From NCBI GenBank assembly GCA_018857735.1, contig JABMCL010001056.1:1785001-1849000 (forward strand): 64,000 bases of DNA, given 5' to 3'. The position numbers and the translations under genes are program-made. The DNA is from Alviniconcha marisindica (lineage: Eukaryota > Mollusca > Gastropoda > Provannidae). The notes beneath the pieces were generated by a model. It ran no database searches and was not told the origin of the DNA. It saw nothing but the letters and a program-made list of their open reading frames with translations. Below, piece by piece: positions 15,443 to 26,900 of the stretch. Within the stretch, counting starts at the first letter, position 1. Each line of letters opens with the position of its first letter.

Positions 15443-16778
15443 CAAAGAGAGAGAGGCAGAGAGTGACAGAGAGAGCCACACAGAGAGACTGACTGAACTG
15501 ACCAAAATTTATTATCCAAGGATAGTTGTTTAGCCACAAATGCACGTCGGACAACCTGTCCTTGTGTAGTAAAGTTGCATAAAGGTATGTAAAAAACAGA
15601 GAGGGAGAGTATAAACAGGAGCAAAGTAACCACGAAAGATAAAGGACAAGAAAAAGAGAAGAAAAAAAAGGGAACAACTGCTCTGCATACAGGTAGGCTG
15701 CTGTTCCCTGTAAAAAATGAACAGACCTTGACTCATCAGGAAAGCAGAGCACGAAGTTGCCACAGGCCACACAGGCAGCTGTACACAGGAAAACAATCAT
15801 TCTTTACATAATTATCTGAATGGCAGTGAAAAAAGGTGACAGTCATTCTTCACATGTATATGATCTGAATAGCAGCAAAAAAAGAGGTGGCAATCATTCT
15901 TCGCATAATTATCTCATAACAGTGAAAAAAGGTGACAGTCATTTTTCATATAATGATCTGAACGGACGCAAAAAGAGGTGACAATCAGTCTTCGCATAAT
16001 TATCTGAAGGGCAGTGAAAAGAGGTGACAATCATTGTTCACATAATTATTTGAATAACAGCAAAAAGATGTGAGCAACTGTTGGTGACAGCTACAAATAA
16101 AAATTAACTTGCCAACACACAATCACAGGTTTACACTATTGGGTGATTCAGGCGGGGTTGTTAACTCCCTTGACTTCTGCCCGGCATCGCTTAAGTCCCT
16201 TGGCTGCTTTTACTTCCGGTGTGTACTTTCTTCACAATGTGTACTTTCTTCACTGAATCGCCCAATACAATGCATGATCACTTAAACTAATTAAAGGGTC
16301 AAACCAGTGTTCATGTTTGGCATAAATTTGTCTTATAGGCACGTAAGTCAACCTTGTTGTCTTCAGCACACAGAAGTAAGATTAAAGCTTTACTTTAGAA
16401 TAATATTACTTTAGAATAATATTAATCTAGGCAAGCACACTGATTTTTTCTTTCTTTCTTTCTTTCATCCGTGTGAAGAAGAAAATCTGTCACCAAATTC
16501 AGCCCATCAATGAATTAAGTTCTTTCCCAGAAGTCAACAATTAATATGAATGAACCACAAACTGCTCAGTTAAAAAGTCAACAAATCAGCCTAACATCCA
16601 ATACGTTACGGAAATAATGACTACTGAATCAGCGGTGCTGATGGTGATAATGATTTTGTCATTTCCATCTCCTGTTGAAATTCACACTAACCGCAATTTA
16701 ATGCTCACACACACATACATACACACACAATCACCACATACCATTACTCTGCCAGGTGGAGTGGGAGAGAGGGAGGAA

Positions 16779-16819
<41 letters not shown>

Positions 16820-17635
16820 CTGGCAGACAGAAGCAGAAACAGACACAGTGAGAACTAACCATCTCGAACGGGCCAGCTGTCATCATTAAAGCAGATGAGC
16901 AAGGTTTCCAACAGTTTGCCAACATGAGGGCTCACCACTGATTTGTCAACCTGGAACAATACCTAAATACGTCAAACCGTTGCATCTTCTTTATTTCTTC
17001 TCTGTTTTTTTTTTCTCTTCTTGAAACTGATCAGAGCAAACCTGTGATCTTCAACATTCAAAAGGTTTGACCTTAACAGATTCTACTAGCACTAATCCTG
17101 GACATTATCAACAGGGCCAGTCATTCCTCAAGTGAGGTCAAGGGGTAGCACCCTTGTTGGAGTCCAGGGGAACAAACTCCCTGTGAAAAAGCTGACTGAA
17201 CAACTTGAGCCAGTTTCTGAGGCCCCTCCTCATAGTCGTTTAGAAGCATTTCACAAAACATCAAAGTCTGACAGTCTCCTGACAATTAAAGACAGAAAAT
17301 ATGCCCTGAGCTGGCCCTCAAATTTTAAATCCAAACCAGATTTTACAAACATCATAGAAAACATATTCAAAATGCAAGATTATTTTATTATCTCATCCGA
17401 GAAATTAAATTTGTTTTAAACATAATATATACCACCCCACAGCAGACAATAACACACACTGTATTTTTCAAAAATCAAGGAGCAACTGTTGTAAACACAT
17501 GTAATATAAAAAGGTACACATTAAACAAACTTGTTTACAATATTGTATTCCGTTTTATATGTTATATTAAAAGCGACCAACAACAACAACATATGTTTCC
17601 AGTTTGGGGGGGGGGGGGGAGGGTATTCTGGCACA

Positions 17636-17666
<31 letters not shown>

Positions 17667-18169
17667 CATTCTGGCACAATCTCAACAAAAAAACATGTGT
17701 CAGAATACACTATGTATCAATGCACGTATTAAAAAGAAGTTCAAACCTTAGAGCCTAGCTCAGCAATGCAGGCACAGGCCGCCTCCCTCACAGCATGGTT
17801 GTCCGAGTCTGTGGCTTGGACGTAGTACTCGACCTGCAGTACACAGACATGCATAGTGACTGAGGTCTGGACACATACACACACACAAAAATTGAACCCC
17901 ACAACCCTTTGGTTGCTCATAATCTGCATCGCAGATGCATAAAATGTATCTTCTGCTAAGCATTTGTACTGGGGACAAACATAACACTGCCCCAAAGATG
18001 TGTGAAACACGTACCACATTTTGGATGTATTTCTCCACATACAGTTTTCCACTGCCTGCTGTGACTAAGCGCCAGGTCTCCTGAGAATAGATTCTGACTC
18101 CTTCAGCAACATAATACCTGTAAGACAGCAAAAATTACAGTGTTAAAAATATTCTGATAACTTCAGGAA

Positions 18170-18239
<70 letters not shown>

Positions 18240-21200
18240 ATGCACGCACTCACATGTGGTGTATCTGGTGTATTTGTGGGGGGGCTGGGTGTGTACATGT
18301 GGGTGTGGGTGCAGTGGGGGAAGGGGGTGTCTCTCTTTGTGTGTCTGTGCCTCTGTGTGTCTGTGTCTCTGTGTCCATGTCTCAGTTTGTGTAGACATGG
18401 TTATGCGCATGGACGGGTGAGGGTGTCCTTTGTCCTTTGCCACCGGAGTGATGAAAGCTAGGGCGCATGAGAGCAGCATGTGTCATTGTCTTGTTCCACT
18501 GTGATGAATCAAAGGCAGAACACCAACACCCACCCTCTCCCATTTGTTTGTCTGCATTATGAACTGATGACAAGGTGGCTGAAGACCCCCCCCCCCCCCC
18601 CATAAATTGTACAGGTACTAATTCCATGTTGCTGCATACCTGTTGAGGCACATTCTGGGAATGAGGATGGGATAGAACTTTTGCCGGGCTTCTTCAGTCG
18701 GAAGACTCACCAGGAACTGGCGAGTCGCTACCGATGCTGCCAAGCGAACCTGAAAGACGACAATGGCTGTTAACACACCACCAGCTCACTTGCCTGTGAA
18801 CTGTCACAGAATTTAAGCCACACAGGAACTTTTGTCCCCTTTTCCACCCTAGGTCTGACACACCTCTCGCTTCTAATCGTGTCATCAACCTCCCATCCCC
18901 CCACCAAGACCACATTGTTTTTGATTTTTGAAACTCAAAGTACTGCCAAAACGAACCCTTAGCTAAAGCCTAACTGTTGCTGTAGGCCATTCCTTGACCA
19001 ATAATTAACAGAATACAGAGATTTCTACTCTGCATACGCTGACCAAAAAATCCCAACAACAACAACACAACCAGCACTGTAGTACTGGCAGTGCACAAGT
19101 AACCAACAAAGAGTTCTGCTGTACCTGACTCCAGTTATCTGCCAGTCCCTGCCCAAGGTGCTCTGCAAACTGATGGCCATGGCGATAGATCGCATTTTCC
19201 TCTGTCAGTTTCGACTCACTGTCCAGCTCAGCTGAAACATTGTAGGTCAGCCTGGAATTAGTTTTTGTCAAAATTGCAATCCTAGTTCAGTTTCCACAAA
19301 GTTCAAAAATGTGATCTAGTGTAGAAATAAAACAAAATAAATCTCATGTTAATGTTTCATTTGCTGAGGTCATTTGCAAATGATGTGTGTGTGTGTGTGC
19401 GTGCACACATGTATGTGTGTGGGGGGGGGGGGGGGGGGGGGGGGGGGAGGAGTATAAAAATTAAAATACAGAAATTAATTCTGATATCTTTAAAAAAAAA
19501 TTACAAAATCAAAAATCATTTCCACTGGTGGCAGTTGGGTAAATCAAAAATCACAACACACATATCAGAGAAACAAAACAAAAACGGAGAAAGAGAATAA
19601 TACGCTCATTACAAATGAAGAGCCATGCACTGTTCTATAAACATAATCGCACGCAACACAAAATGCTAAAATCACAACTCCATTCTTATTTTCTCTTTGC
19701 TCGAATTGCCTTACATCCTTCCTTAGCTCCACAGCTGACGAGCGACGAGCAGACGTAGAACCCTGTCTCGCGCACAAAGCGATTGGTGTGTGTCAAGGCG
19801 TTGAAGATGAGATCCAACAGTTCCTGGTCCACAAACTCATTGAAAGCATATCCACAACCACCAATGACACTCTGCAAGCACCTGAAAATGCACATGGTAC
19901 TTAATTAGCAGCTGAAATGAGAAATGAGGGCAAATCTAATATGCAACTAAATGAAAAATTAGATTCTGAAAGAAAAATACAATTGGAAAGTGAATTAGAA
20001 ACCTATAGAAAGTCAATATTTGAGTCAGAAAGAAGAAATATAAACTAATAAAGGAACTTTTAAAATATCTTGTTTCACATTTTATTACATTGTAAATCCA
20101 AGACTTGTATCCATGACAAAAAGAAACAGCAACAAATCAGAAACTTTAACAAACAACAAAATCAGAATTTAACAAGCACCAAATTCACTCCTTCACTTCT
20201 AATGATGTGTTTAGGGCAAAGCAAAACCCTGCCCATAACATCACAGCCTAAATTAAAAATGAAGAAAACTGTTCACCAAAGTGCGTCAATTAAAAAAGGG
20301 AATAAATTATCCAGATGGACCGAAGTCTTTCCAAGAATGTGAACATAAAGCATGGTCATCTCTTACAAAAAGTCTTCCTGCCTTATCTGGGGGCCTGCTG
20401 GAATAACTGTTAACAGAGGGGGGTGAAAAAACTCTGGAACAAGGATGACTGCTGCTGCTAGCATTCTTAAAATAAGATTGAAACACATAAACAGTTAAAA
20501 GAAATGCTAATTTTAATAGGACAGTACAACAGTATTGCAAATTTTCTGGGCAAGCTTCTTTTTCAAAGTGACAAATATGACAGTTAAACAGTAATAAATG
20601 AAAATTCTTTCTACAGACACTCCAGGCACTCAATAAAAAGCAACCGGATAAGTATCATATTTTCATTTAAAACTGTTTAGCTGTCATTTTGTCACTTTGA
20701 AAGAGATGCTTACCTTGAAGATTTATAATAGTTTTGCACTGTCCTATTAAAATCAGTATTCTTTTTAATTGTTTGTTAACTGAGGACCCAAAGATCTTAA
20801 AAGCTGAAAATTATTACTTCATATAGGTTTCTAAAGATTTCCATCCTGCAGTGTCGTGAAAAATCTGTGCAGCATCGGCACTCACTCTCTGCAACAGAAG
20901 GATCAAATCATCAATGTGACTTTGTGAGGATATTACATGGCAGTTGGGTTCACCAAAACATTACCAATGATGAAGAAGAACATCATATGAAGTTTATCAA
21001 TTATATACTTGAAATCTGGCTAGGTCACATGAAAAGTGTCTGCTTGCATGCACAATCCATCATGGTGGTGGTGGTCTTGGTGGGGATGTGGTCTGCCTGT
21101 GGCTGATAGTAAGATCTAAGAAGTATTATGTTTTGTGCAACACTGTATGTGTGTGTGGCATGGACATTTGCAAGGGATGGCATACATGGACACGATACAT

Positions 21201-23756
21201 GTATAACTCAGGGGTAGCATTAACACATGTTGTATGCACTTTATGCTGTTCTGAATGCCAAATGCACATTTTTTAGATTGTGATGTATGTAATACATTTG
21301 CAAAAATCACAAGGCTAGTTTCCTGACTAGCCAATGACATGAATGAATCTATAAAAGACTACAGTCACAGTAGTGCCTTGCTGTGCTTGAGCTGTCCTCC
21401 TCCTTGGAGACAGACAGAGACAGAGAGAGGAAGAAAGTAGTGAGGAGGAGAGAGAGGGAGAGAGAGAGAGAGAAAGCACAAATCAGTATGTATGACTTTA
21501 TGCTTACACAATTGGGCCTACCACCCAAAAAATGTAATATCACTATTACTATTTGAGTGAAGTTGAGTTCTGTGCTATGCAAAAAGGGCTTCATTTCACA
21601 GAATTTAATCAAGACCATTAGATGTGCTAGATCTAGATCTAGACAAAGGTTCAGGGACAAAACCACTGATGGCAAAGGCCGAGAATGGTCACTGGAATGG
21701 AGGGACACATGTACACAGAGGACTCAGCAGGGTTATTCAGGCTTAGAGGGCACACAGGGAGTTTTGGGGCTGGTTAGATCCCTGTTTTGCACATTTTACA
21801 TGGATGTGAAACTTATTTACCCATATGCATTTCACTGACAGATTGACATTTTATGCCATAAGCAGTTTAAAACAAAACAAACTTAGTGCTATCAATGAGA
21901 AATGTTTGCACTTGTTCATACAAACATTACAATAGAACATCAGAAAAATACTGGACTTTAGTGTATATTTATGCACACAATATTCTACATCTAGTCCCTA
22001 TTGATCATAATCACATCAGTCAAAAAATCAAAATAAGTACTGTATAATCATACCAATTACCATCATAATGATGTATCACAAATCACGTGTGTTACAAGCA
22101 TAACACTGAACATGACAAAAATTGAAAAAAATGTGACCAATGCATACTCTGCCAGGAGAGCTGGACAGCTTCTCCACCAGCTTCTCCCTGTCCTCCTGTT
22201 CAACGTGACCTGAATCAGATAGTGGCTGCCTCTCCAGGTTGGTCTGAATGCCACCAAGGATCTTGGACTGTGTGCGGCTGTAGATCTGAGGACCCAGCTT
22301 GGCACACAGAGCACCCAACACCTCACCTGAAGAGTACAGTTGAGTGGATGATCAAACATTACATACATACATGTATACATTATAAAATTATACATGCATA
22401 ATTTACTTGTCATTTTTGTTCCTAAAAGAAATCTAATGGTAGCTGGTACCCAGTCTTTATTTTGTTGTGCCAGAATGGCCAACTTGGCATAATGAGTAAT
22501 TAGTGTGAAAGGCTGAAACACTAAACCAAATGATCATTAACAGTCAATGTACCCCTCATCATGCTGGACATTTATAAATTTATAACTGTATGCATCACAG
22601 CCCACCATTAGAAATGGATCTTTTCTCACCATGCTATATATATCTAGCAGTAGCAGCCTGTTTGATAAGTATTTTGCTCTATTGCTGCACATTTTCTGAC
22701 AAAAATAATGACAAAACAAAGTGAAAAGTAAACAACAACAAAATCAAATTTAAATGGCCATGGCGGATATGTGCTGGACCCATTTCTACAAAGTGGTTGA
22801 GGGTCTGAGGCCAGCAATGCCACCTATCAACTTCCTCCAGCACCACAAAGACAGCAGATCCATCAGATCCTGCAGAGGCAGGAAATACAACACAACCAAC
22901 CACATCATTGCATCAGCAACTGCATGACCCCCCCCAAAAAAAACCAGAAAATTACAGATGTTTTACAAGTCTGTCCTGTCAGTGTCACACAGACCAGCTC
23001 AAACACTCTTTCTTGGACATCAATAGCTTGGAAGTGGAGCCATATCAGCAACACAACTGTCCAACTCCAATCTAAGTCTGTGGACAGTTCTAAGACAGCA
23101 TTGTCATGATCTGCCAAACCCTGGTAGCTGTACTGCAGTCTGCGGCCATCATTGTACCAGTCACACCATTGACATTGTACCAATGCCAGAAGTTTAGATG
23201 TTTGCAACGTAATACACAGATGCACAGAAACATGTGATTATGACTAATATGAGAGATAGGATAGTACTGATCACAGGAGTCAAGTAGATATGATAGTAAT
23301 ACTAATAGTCTAATACAGTAACAGTAATACTTAGTATACAAAATCATATAGCATAAACTGATAAAGCCCCAATATCTCCCCCTCTCTCTCTCTGAGCTTC
23401 TCCCTCTGCCTTAGGGTAAATGTATACATTACAGAATGAATGTTCTATGCTGTACCTGCTACAATTCGAACTCGGAACTCGGTGTCATCCAGTGATTCCA
23501 GGGCATGATCAAGAACTGCAATGGCAAAGTCATCATCACTTTTCTCACTTTCAAGAAGTGCCTTCGCACCACTCAACGCTCCGTGTCTCGTTTCCCACCT
23601 ATCAGACACCTGGCACAACAGTTTAAGAAAATCATTTTGTAGTTCGATGATCCCTTCAGATTCCAAACTACTTATCAGCTTCTGCAACGCTGTGTATGCC
23701 CTGTCGCGTTCGAGTTTTGCACTGCTACAAAGCTGTTGCTGGATTTCAGCAGACAT
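10374..23756 (-). CDS. HEAT/ARM-type repeat protein, 17 exons, 678 aa
   Basis: No named family recognised. Coding exons in transcript order: 23456-23756, 22148-22326, 20818-20888, 19715-19881, 19125-19231, 18640-18749, 18015-18117, 17747-17833, 16860-16950, 15727-15778, 14837-14946, 14279-14448, 13775-13881, 12337-12478, 11456-11539, 10816-10925, 10374-10419. They total 2037 nt with every phase matching. The protein starts MSAEIQQQ and ends IGPPRP. Repeated helical patterns such as NHAVREAACACIAELGSK, PSVRQGAAIALVNVVKAYG, NRFVRETGFYVCSSL and DSWPVRD are typical of HEAT/ARM solenoids, with Asp/Val/Arg in turn positions. There is no signal peptide or membrane span, so a soluble scaffold is likely. 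Exon 5 has a competing acceptor 20 nt upstream that would give an immediate stop; the frame selects the downstream one. It shares its start region with XRN2. The binding partner is unknown. Confidence 0.82.
10437..10460. repeat. Poly-G run beside last exon
   Basis: A near-uninterrupted G tract, C on the transcript strand. It lies about 20 nt upstream of the last coding exon of the HEAT gene, in place of a normal pyrimidine tract. Confidence 0.9.
10985..11090 (+). mobile_element. SINE tail remnants
   Basis: Two partial copies of the tail motif 'gttgactgggtgtaaaaaat' (near 11014 and 11046), related to the tail seen intact at 39259-40968. Confidence 0.5.
12502..12610. repeat. Relative of the 49.4-kb foldback element
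   Basis: The stretch starting 'atcaacacacaagggagtta' and running through 'acacaagtacaacaacaaag' to 'actctcacctggcat' matches the left arm and spacer at 49366-49450. Only one arm is present here. It abuts the 5' side of HEAT exon 14. Confidence 0.7.
12825..13155 (+). mobile_element. tRNA-derived SINE with target-site duplication
   Basis: The tRNA-like head has an A box 'tggcctagcgg' (12842-12852) and a B box 'ggttcgatacc' (12885-12895). It is followed by a unique body and a tail ending 'gcaccatgtttacttactt'. A 12-bp direct repeat, 'actccaccagag', flanks it at 12813-12824 and 13156-13167. The undisturbed site survives in the neighbouring duplicate near 12617, so the element borders are firm. 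Confidence 0.9.
14515..14652 (-). pseudogene. Partial tandem copy of HEAT exon 12
   Basis: About 135 bp resembling 14382-14514: the 5' part of exon 12 with its acceptor and some upstream intron. In this copy the acceptor 'gatgcag' reads 'gatgcaag', which would shift the frame by one base. A usable-looking donor 'cag|gtgttg' sits at its far end. Probably a decayed or unused exon copy. Confidence 0.75.
15375..15445. repeat. GA microsatellite in HEAT intron
   Basis: GA dinucleotide with short interruptions between HEAT exons 10 and 11. Confidence 0.95.
15795..16075. repeat. Tandem repeat, period about 58-62 bp
   Basis: About five diverged units with 'ggtgacagtcattcttc', 'ataattatctgaa' and 'agcagtgaaaaa' motifs, immediately upstream (in transcript sense) of HEAT exon 10. 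Confidence 0.8.
16139..16265. mobile_element. MITE with 12-bp TIRs and TA duplication
   Basis: Ends 'ttgggtgattca' and 'tgaatcgcccaa' are inverted repeats with one mismatch, flanked on both sides by TA (16137-16138, 16266-16267). Size 127 bp with no coding capacity. The TA target fits a Tc1/mariner-mobilised element; the superfamily is inferred from the target only. Confidence 0.7.
17605..17666. repeat. Two poly-G runs with duplicated spacer
   Basis: G runs at 17605-17619 and 17639-17666, each followed by 'attctggcacaat', which suggests a local duplication around the G tract in a HEAT intron. Confidence 0.9.
18170..18240. repeat. GT microsatellite
   Basis: A (GT)n tract in a HEAT intron, followed by GT-rich sequence to about 18390 and a poly-C run at 18587-18600. 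It creates several meaningless Cys-Val frames. Confidence 0.95.
20485..20784. repeat. Foldback (inverted) repeat next to HEAT exon 3
   Basis: The left arm (20485-20606) and right arm (20659-20784) are diverged inverted copies sharing 'attttaataggacagt', 'tttcaaagtgaca' and 'aaatgaaaat', separated by about 50 bp. The right arm ends 33 bp from the donor site of the 71-nt exon 3, so the transcript could fold into a large hairpin beside that splice site. Confidence 0.8.
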
Positions 23757-23940
23757 GTTGAAAAATTATTACCACCCCAGTGTAAACCTGCCTCTGATTG
23801 GTTTAACCACAAAGCCTAAACGAATAGAAATCGAGTTTACAACGGAACACATAATGTAATTTCTTTTTCAGAAGAGCTTTGTTTGTGCGGAAGCGTGTGC
23901 CATTGCTTTTTGGCTTTACTGACACAAAAACATCATAAAT
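23757..23940. promoter_or_regulatory. Bidirectional promoter region, HEAT gene / XRN2
   Basis: 184 bp between two divergent start codons. It holds an inverted CCAAT box ('gattgg', 23796-23801) and an ETS-like 'gcggaagc' (23887-23894), and no clear TATA box, as is usual for housekeeping gene pairs. A sequence 'tttctttttcag' at 23862-23873 could be the acceptor of a 5' UTR intron of XRN2, in which case its start site would lie elsewhere. Confidence 0.55.
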
Positions 23941-26900
23941 ATGGGTGTTCCAGCCTTCTTTAGATGGCTGAGTCGGAAATATCCGTCCATCGTCGTCCAT
24001 TGCGTCGAAGAGAAGGTAACGTTGTTGACGAGGTTTTGATCTGCCATCGGAATAAATTTTCAGTTTGGATTCCCCGATCTACAAGGCCGTTTTAATGGCT
24101 GGGCAAGCACATGTGTGGACATTGTTCAGTATTAAATCAAATCAGGGTTTCGGGTAGACCGGTAATTTCCGGTTTTTCGCAGGTAAATTTGTAATTGTTT
24201 ATTGTAGTGTTCTAAGCTTGGGACTCGTCCTAACCATAATGCTAAAAGTAACTGACACTAGGTTTAGGACACTCGTAAACAGTAGTCGGTACACGTGTAC
24301 CGGCAAATTTTGTCCAAGCACCATGAACCCCCCCCCCCCCCCCCCCCCACCCCCCCCTTCCCCCTCCTTGCACCGGTACCCTCTTCTCTCCACGGTCTTG
24401 TACATTTATGACATCTTTTACACTCAAGGCATGGAGTGATGGACCTACAGATGTAACCACATTCAGTTCTCTGCACTTGCACAGTTGCAAAGGTAAAGTC
24501 TGCATAATATTAGTAATTTACAATAGAACCAATTATTCTAATTCAAAATTTCTATCAGCAAGTCCATGGATTGGTTCTTTGTAAGTTTCTTTCTTTATTG
24601 TAGTGTATACAGGTATACCTTGATCATCAGTCAAGAAACTGCCTCTATTACAGTATTAGTCTATGACTATAAGACTTAAGAGCAGTTTTGACTACTGATA
24701 AATAGTAATTTTTAATATTAAACAGGGCCCCTTCTCAGTGGTTCACTGGTGGCACACTGTGTTGCTGATCTAGTGAATTAAGCAGTACTGTGGATTGAAC
24801 ACCTGGTTGAGACAGGATGAAGGGCCATTTTTCCGTTATTCCAAGTCAGCTCTTTCTGAATTTATAAATTATGATGGCTCTTTAGTAGTTTACACTTTAC
24901 AGCCTGAGTTGGATCCTGTTGGTAAGTAAGTAAAGAACTTGGTGTACTGTGCCCAGTCAACCTGGATCCTGTTGGGGCTGTACAGACAATGACAGTTCTA
25001 TAAAGTATAATGCATGTTGTGTTTTGATCATTGAGATATCAAATGTCAAACTATAGACCATCCTGCAGACCCAGCATCTGCCTTGACCCAGCCTGATGAA
25101 AAAGAGGACATTGTTTCTAATCTAAGACACACACAAAAATCAAGTAAAAACTTTGCACAATGACCAAACCAAAGCGTTTGATGTTTACCAGATGTACGGT
25201 CCTTGACAATTGAAATAAATCTGAGTAGTGTGTTCAGTCAAATTGTTTAGAATAAAGCAGGATTTTAAGGGGAAAAAAGTAACTTTGTTAGTATGTATTA
25301 TACATTTTATAATGTCAGGTTAGAAAAAACAAATCAGGCCAAAAATTAAATGTCAGCTATAGCACATGTTTAAATGAGTTATGCATCTTCTGTGTGTGTG
25401 GGGGGGGGGGGGGGTACAGGAGATAAAGTGGGGTTGTTTTACTGTGGCTATCACTAACAATATGAGACTTTGAGAGTGAGAAAGAGATTTGTTAAGGCTG
25501 AGTTTTTTGTGCAGGATTGGTTGGTTCTTTGAGTTCAACGGCCTTAGGACTAGTTCTAATGCTACTAGTAGTAGTAGGAGGTTAAAAGGGTGTCTGATTT
25601 TGACAGTGATGATGTGTAATGCCAATAGTGACAGAGGATGAAATCATTCAGTCATTTAGATACATCACATTTATAATCTTCCCCAGGGCAAGGAAGTGGA
25701 TGGTGTGCGTGCGCCTGTGGACACCAGTCAGCCGAACCCCAATGACATCGAGTTTGACAACCTTTACCTGGACATGAATGGCATCATCCACCCCTGCTGC
25801 CACCCAGAAGACAAGTCAGTGTCTCAGCTGGCAGTTCAGTTGCTTAGTTAATGGTTAGAGAGGTGCCTGACTGATTGTTATTAATGTTATTGTTATGAAT
25901 ACTTTAGTTGATGTTTATCAGTTAAGTCAATAAGTGATTTGTCTTAACTGGAGGTTGCCTGGTTTGTTGGATGGATGGTCTAGGTTAGCAATTGGTTGAC
26001 TGAATTTAATTGACTGATCAGCTGATTGATTTACTTATTATATTGATAGATTGGTTCGGTTATGGAGGGTTCATACTATCATAGAGTTGGTTTGGTTATG
26101 GAGGGTTCATAAATCATAGAGTCTGTGACTGTCTCTCTCTCTCTATTGAAAATAATTGACTGATTGATTTACTTCTTATAGTGATAGATTGGTTTGGTTA
26201 TGGAGAGTTCGTTAGAGTCTGTGACTGTCTCTCTCAGCAGTATTACTATCCAAGTAAACATGCCAGATCTGATATATATTTTTAATTGTGATGGCCATGA
26301 TAGCCAGCATGCAGCCAAAGTCAGGTTGGATCTGACTTCCCACATCTTGTCCAGTTTCATTCTTCTAAACAACACCCGGATCATATTGTGCACACTGGCC
26401 TGAATCTGATGTGGATGGCTTGGTCTTGTTTAGGCTAAATGCATCTGGTCTGGAAGCAAGTCAGCATGCAAAAATCATAAGGCCCGATTCTGTCAGAATG
26501 CAACTGGCACACTACCACTACCAGTTTCCCACTTTTAGACTTGGTTGTGTTCTTCCACAGATGACCCAGATCATATTGTACAAAACCAGCCCTGGTCTGG
26601 TTTGGTTCTGGCTGACTGTCAGGTTTGGGCCAAACGGATCCGGCCCAGAAGCAAGCCACTGTGCATAATCATGGGGCACACTTCTGGCCAACGCTTCCGA
26701 ACTGATTCGGATTGGGTGTGAATCAGATCTGGCATGTTTACTGGGTGCTTTATTAGTTAATTCATGCTTTGTATGTGTGTGTGTGTGTGTTTATACATTC
26801 AGACCGGAGCCCAAGAATGAAGATGAGATGATGGTCCTGATCTTCCAGTACATCGACAGAATCTTTTCTGTTGTGCGACCACGCAAGCTTCTGTACATGG

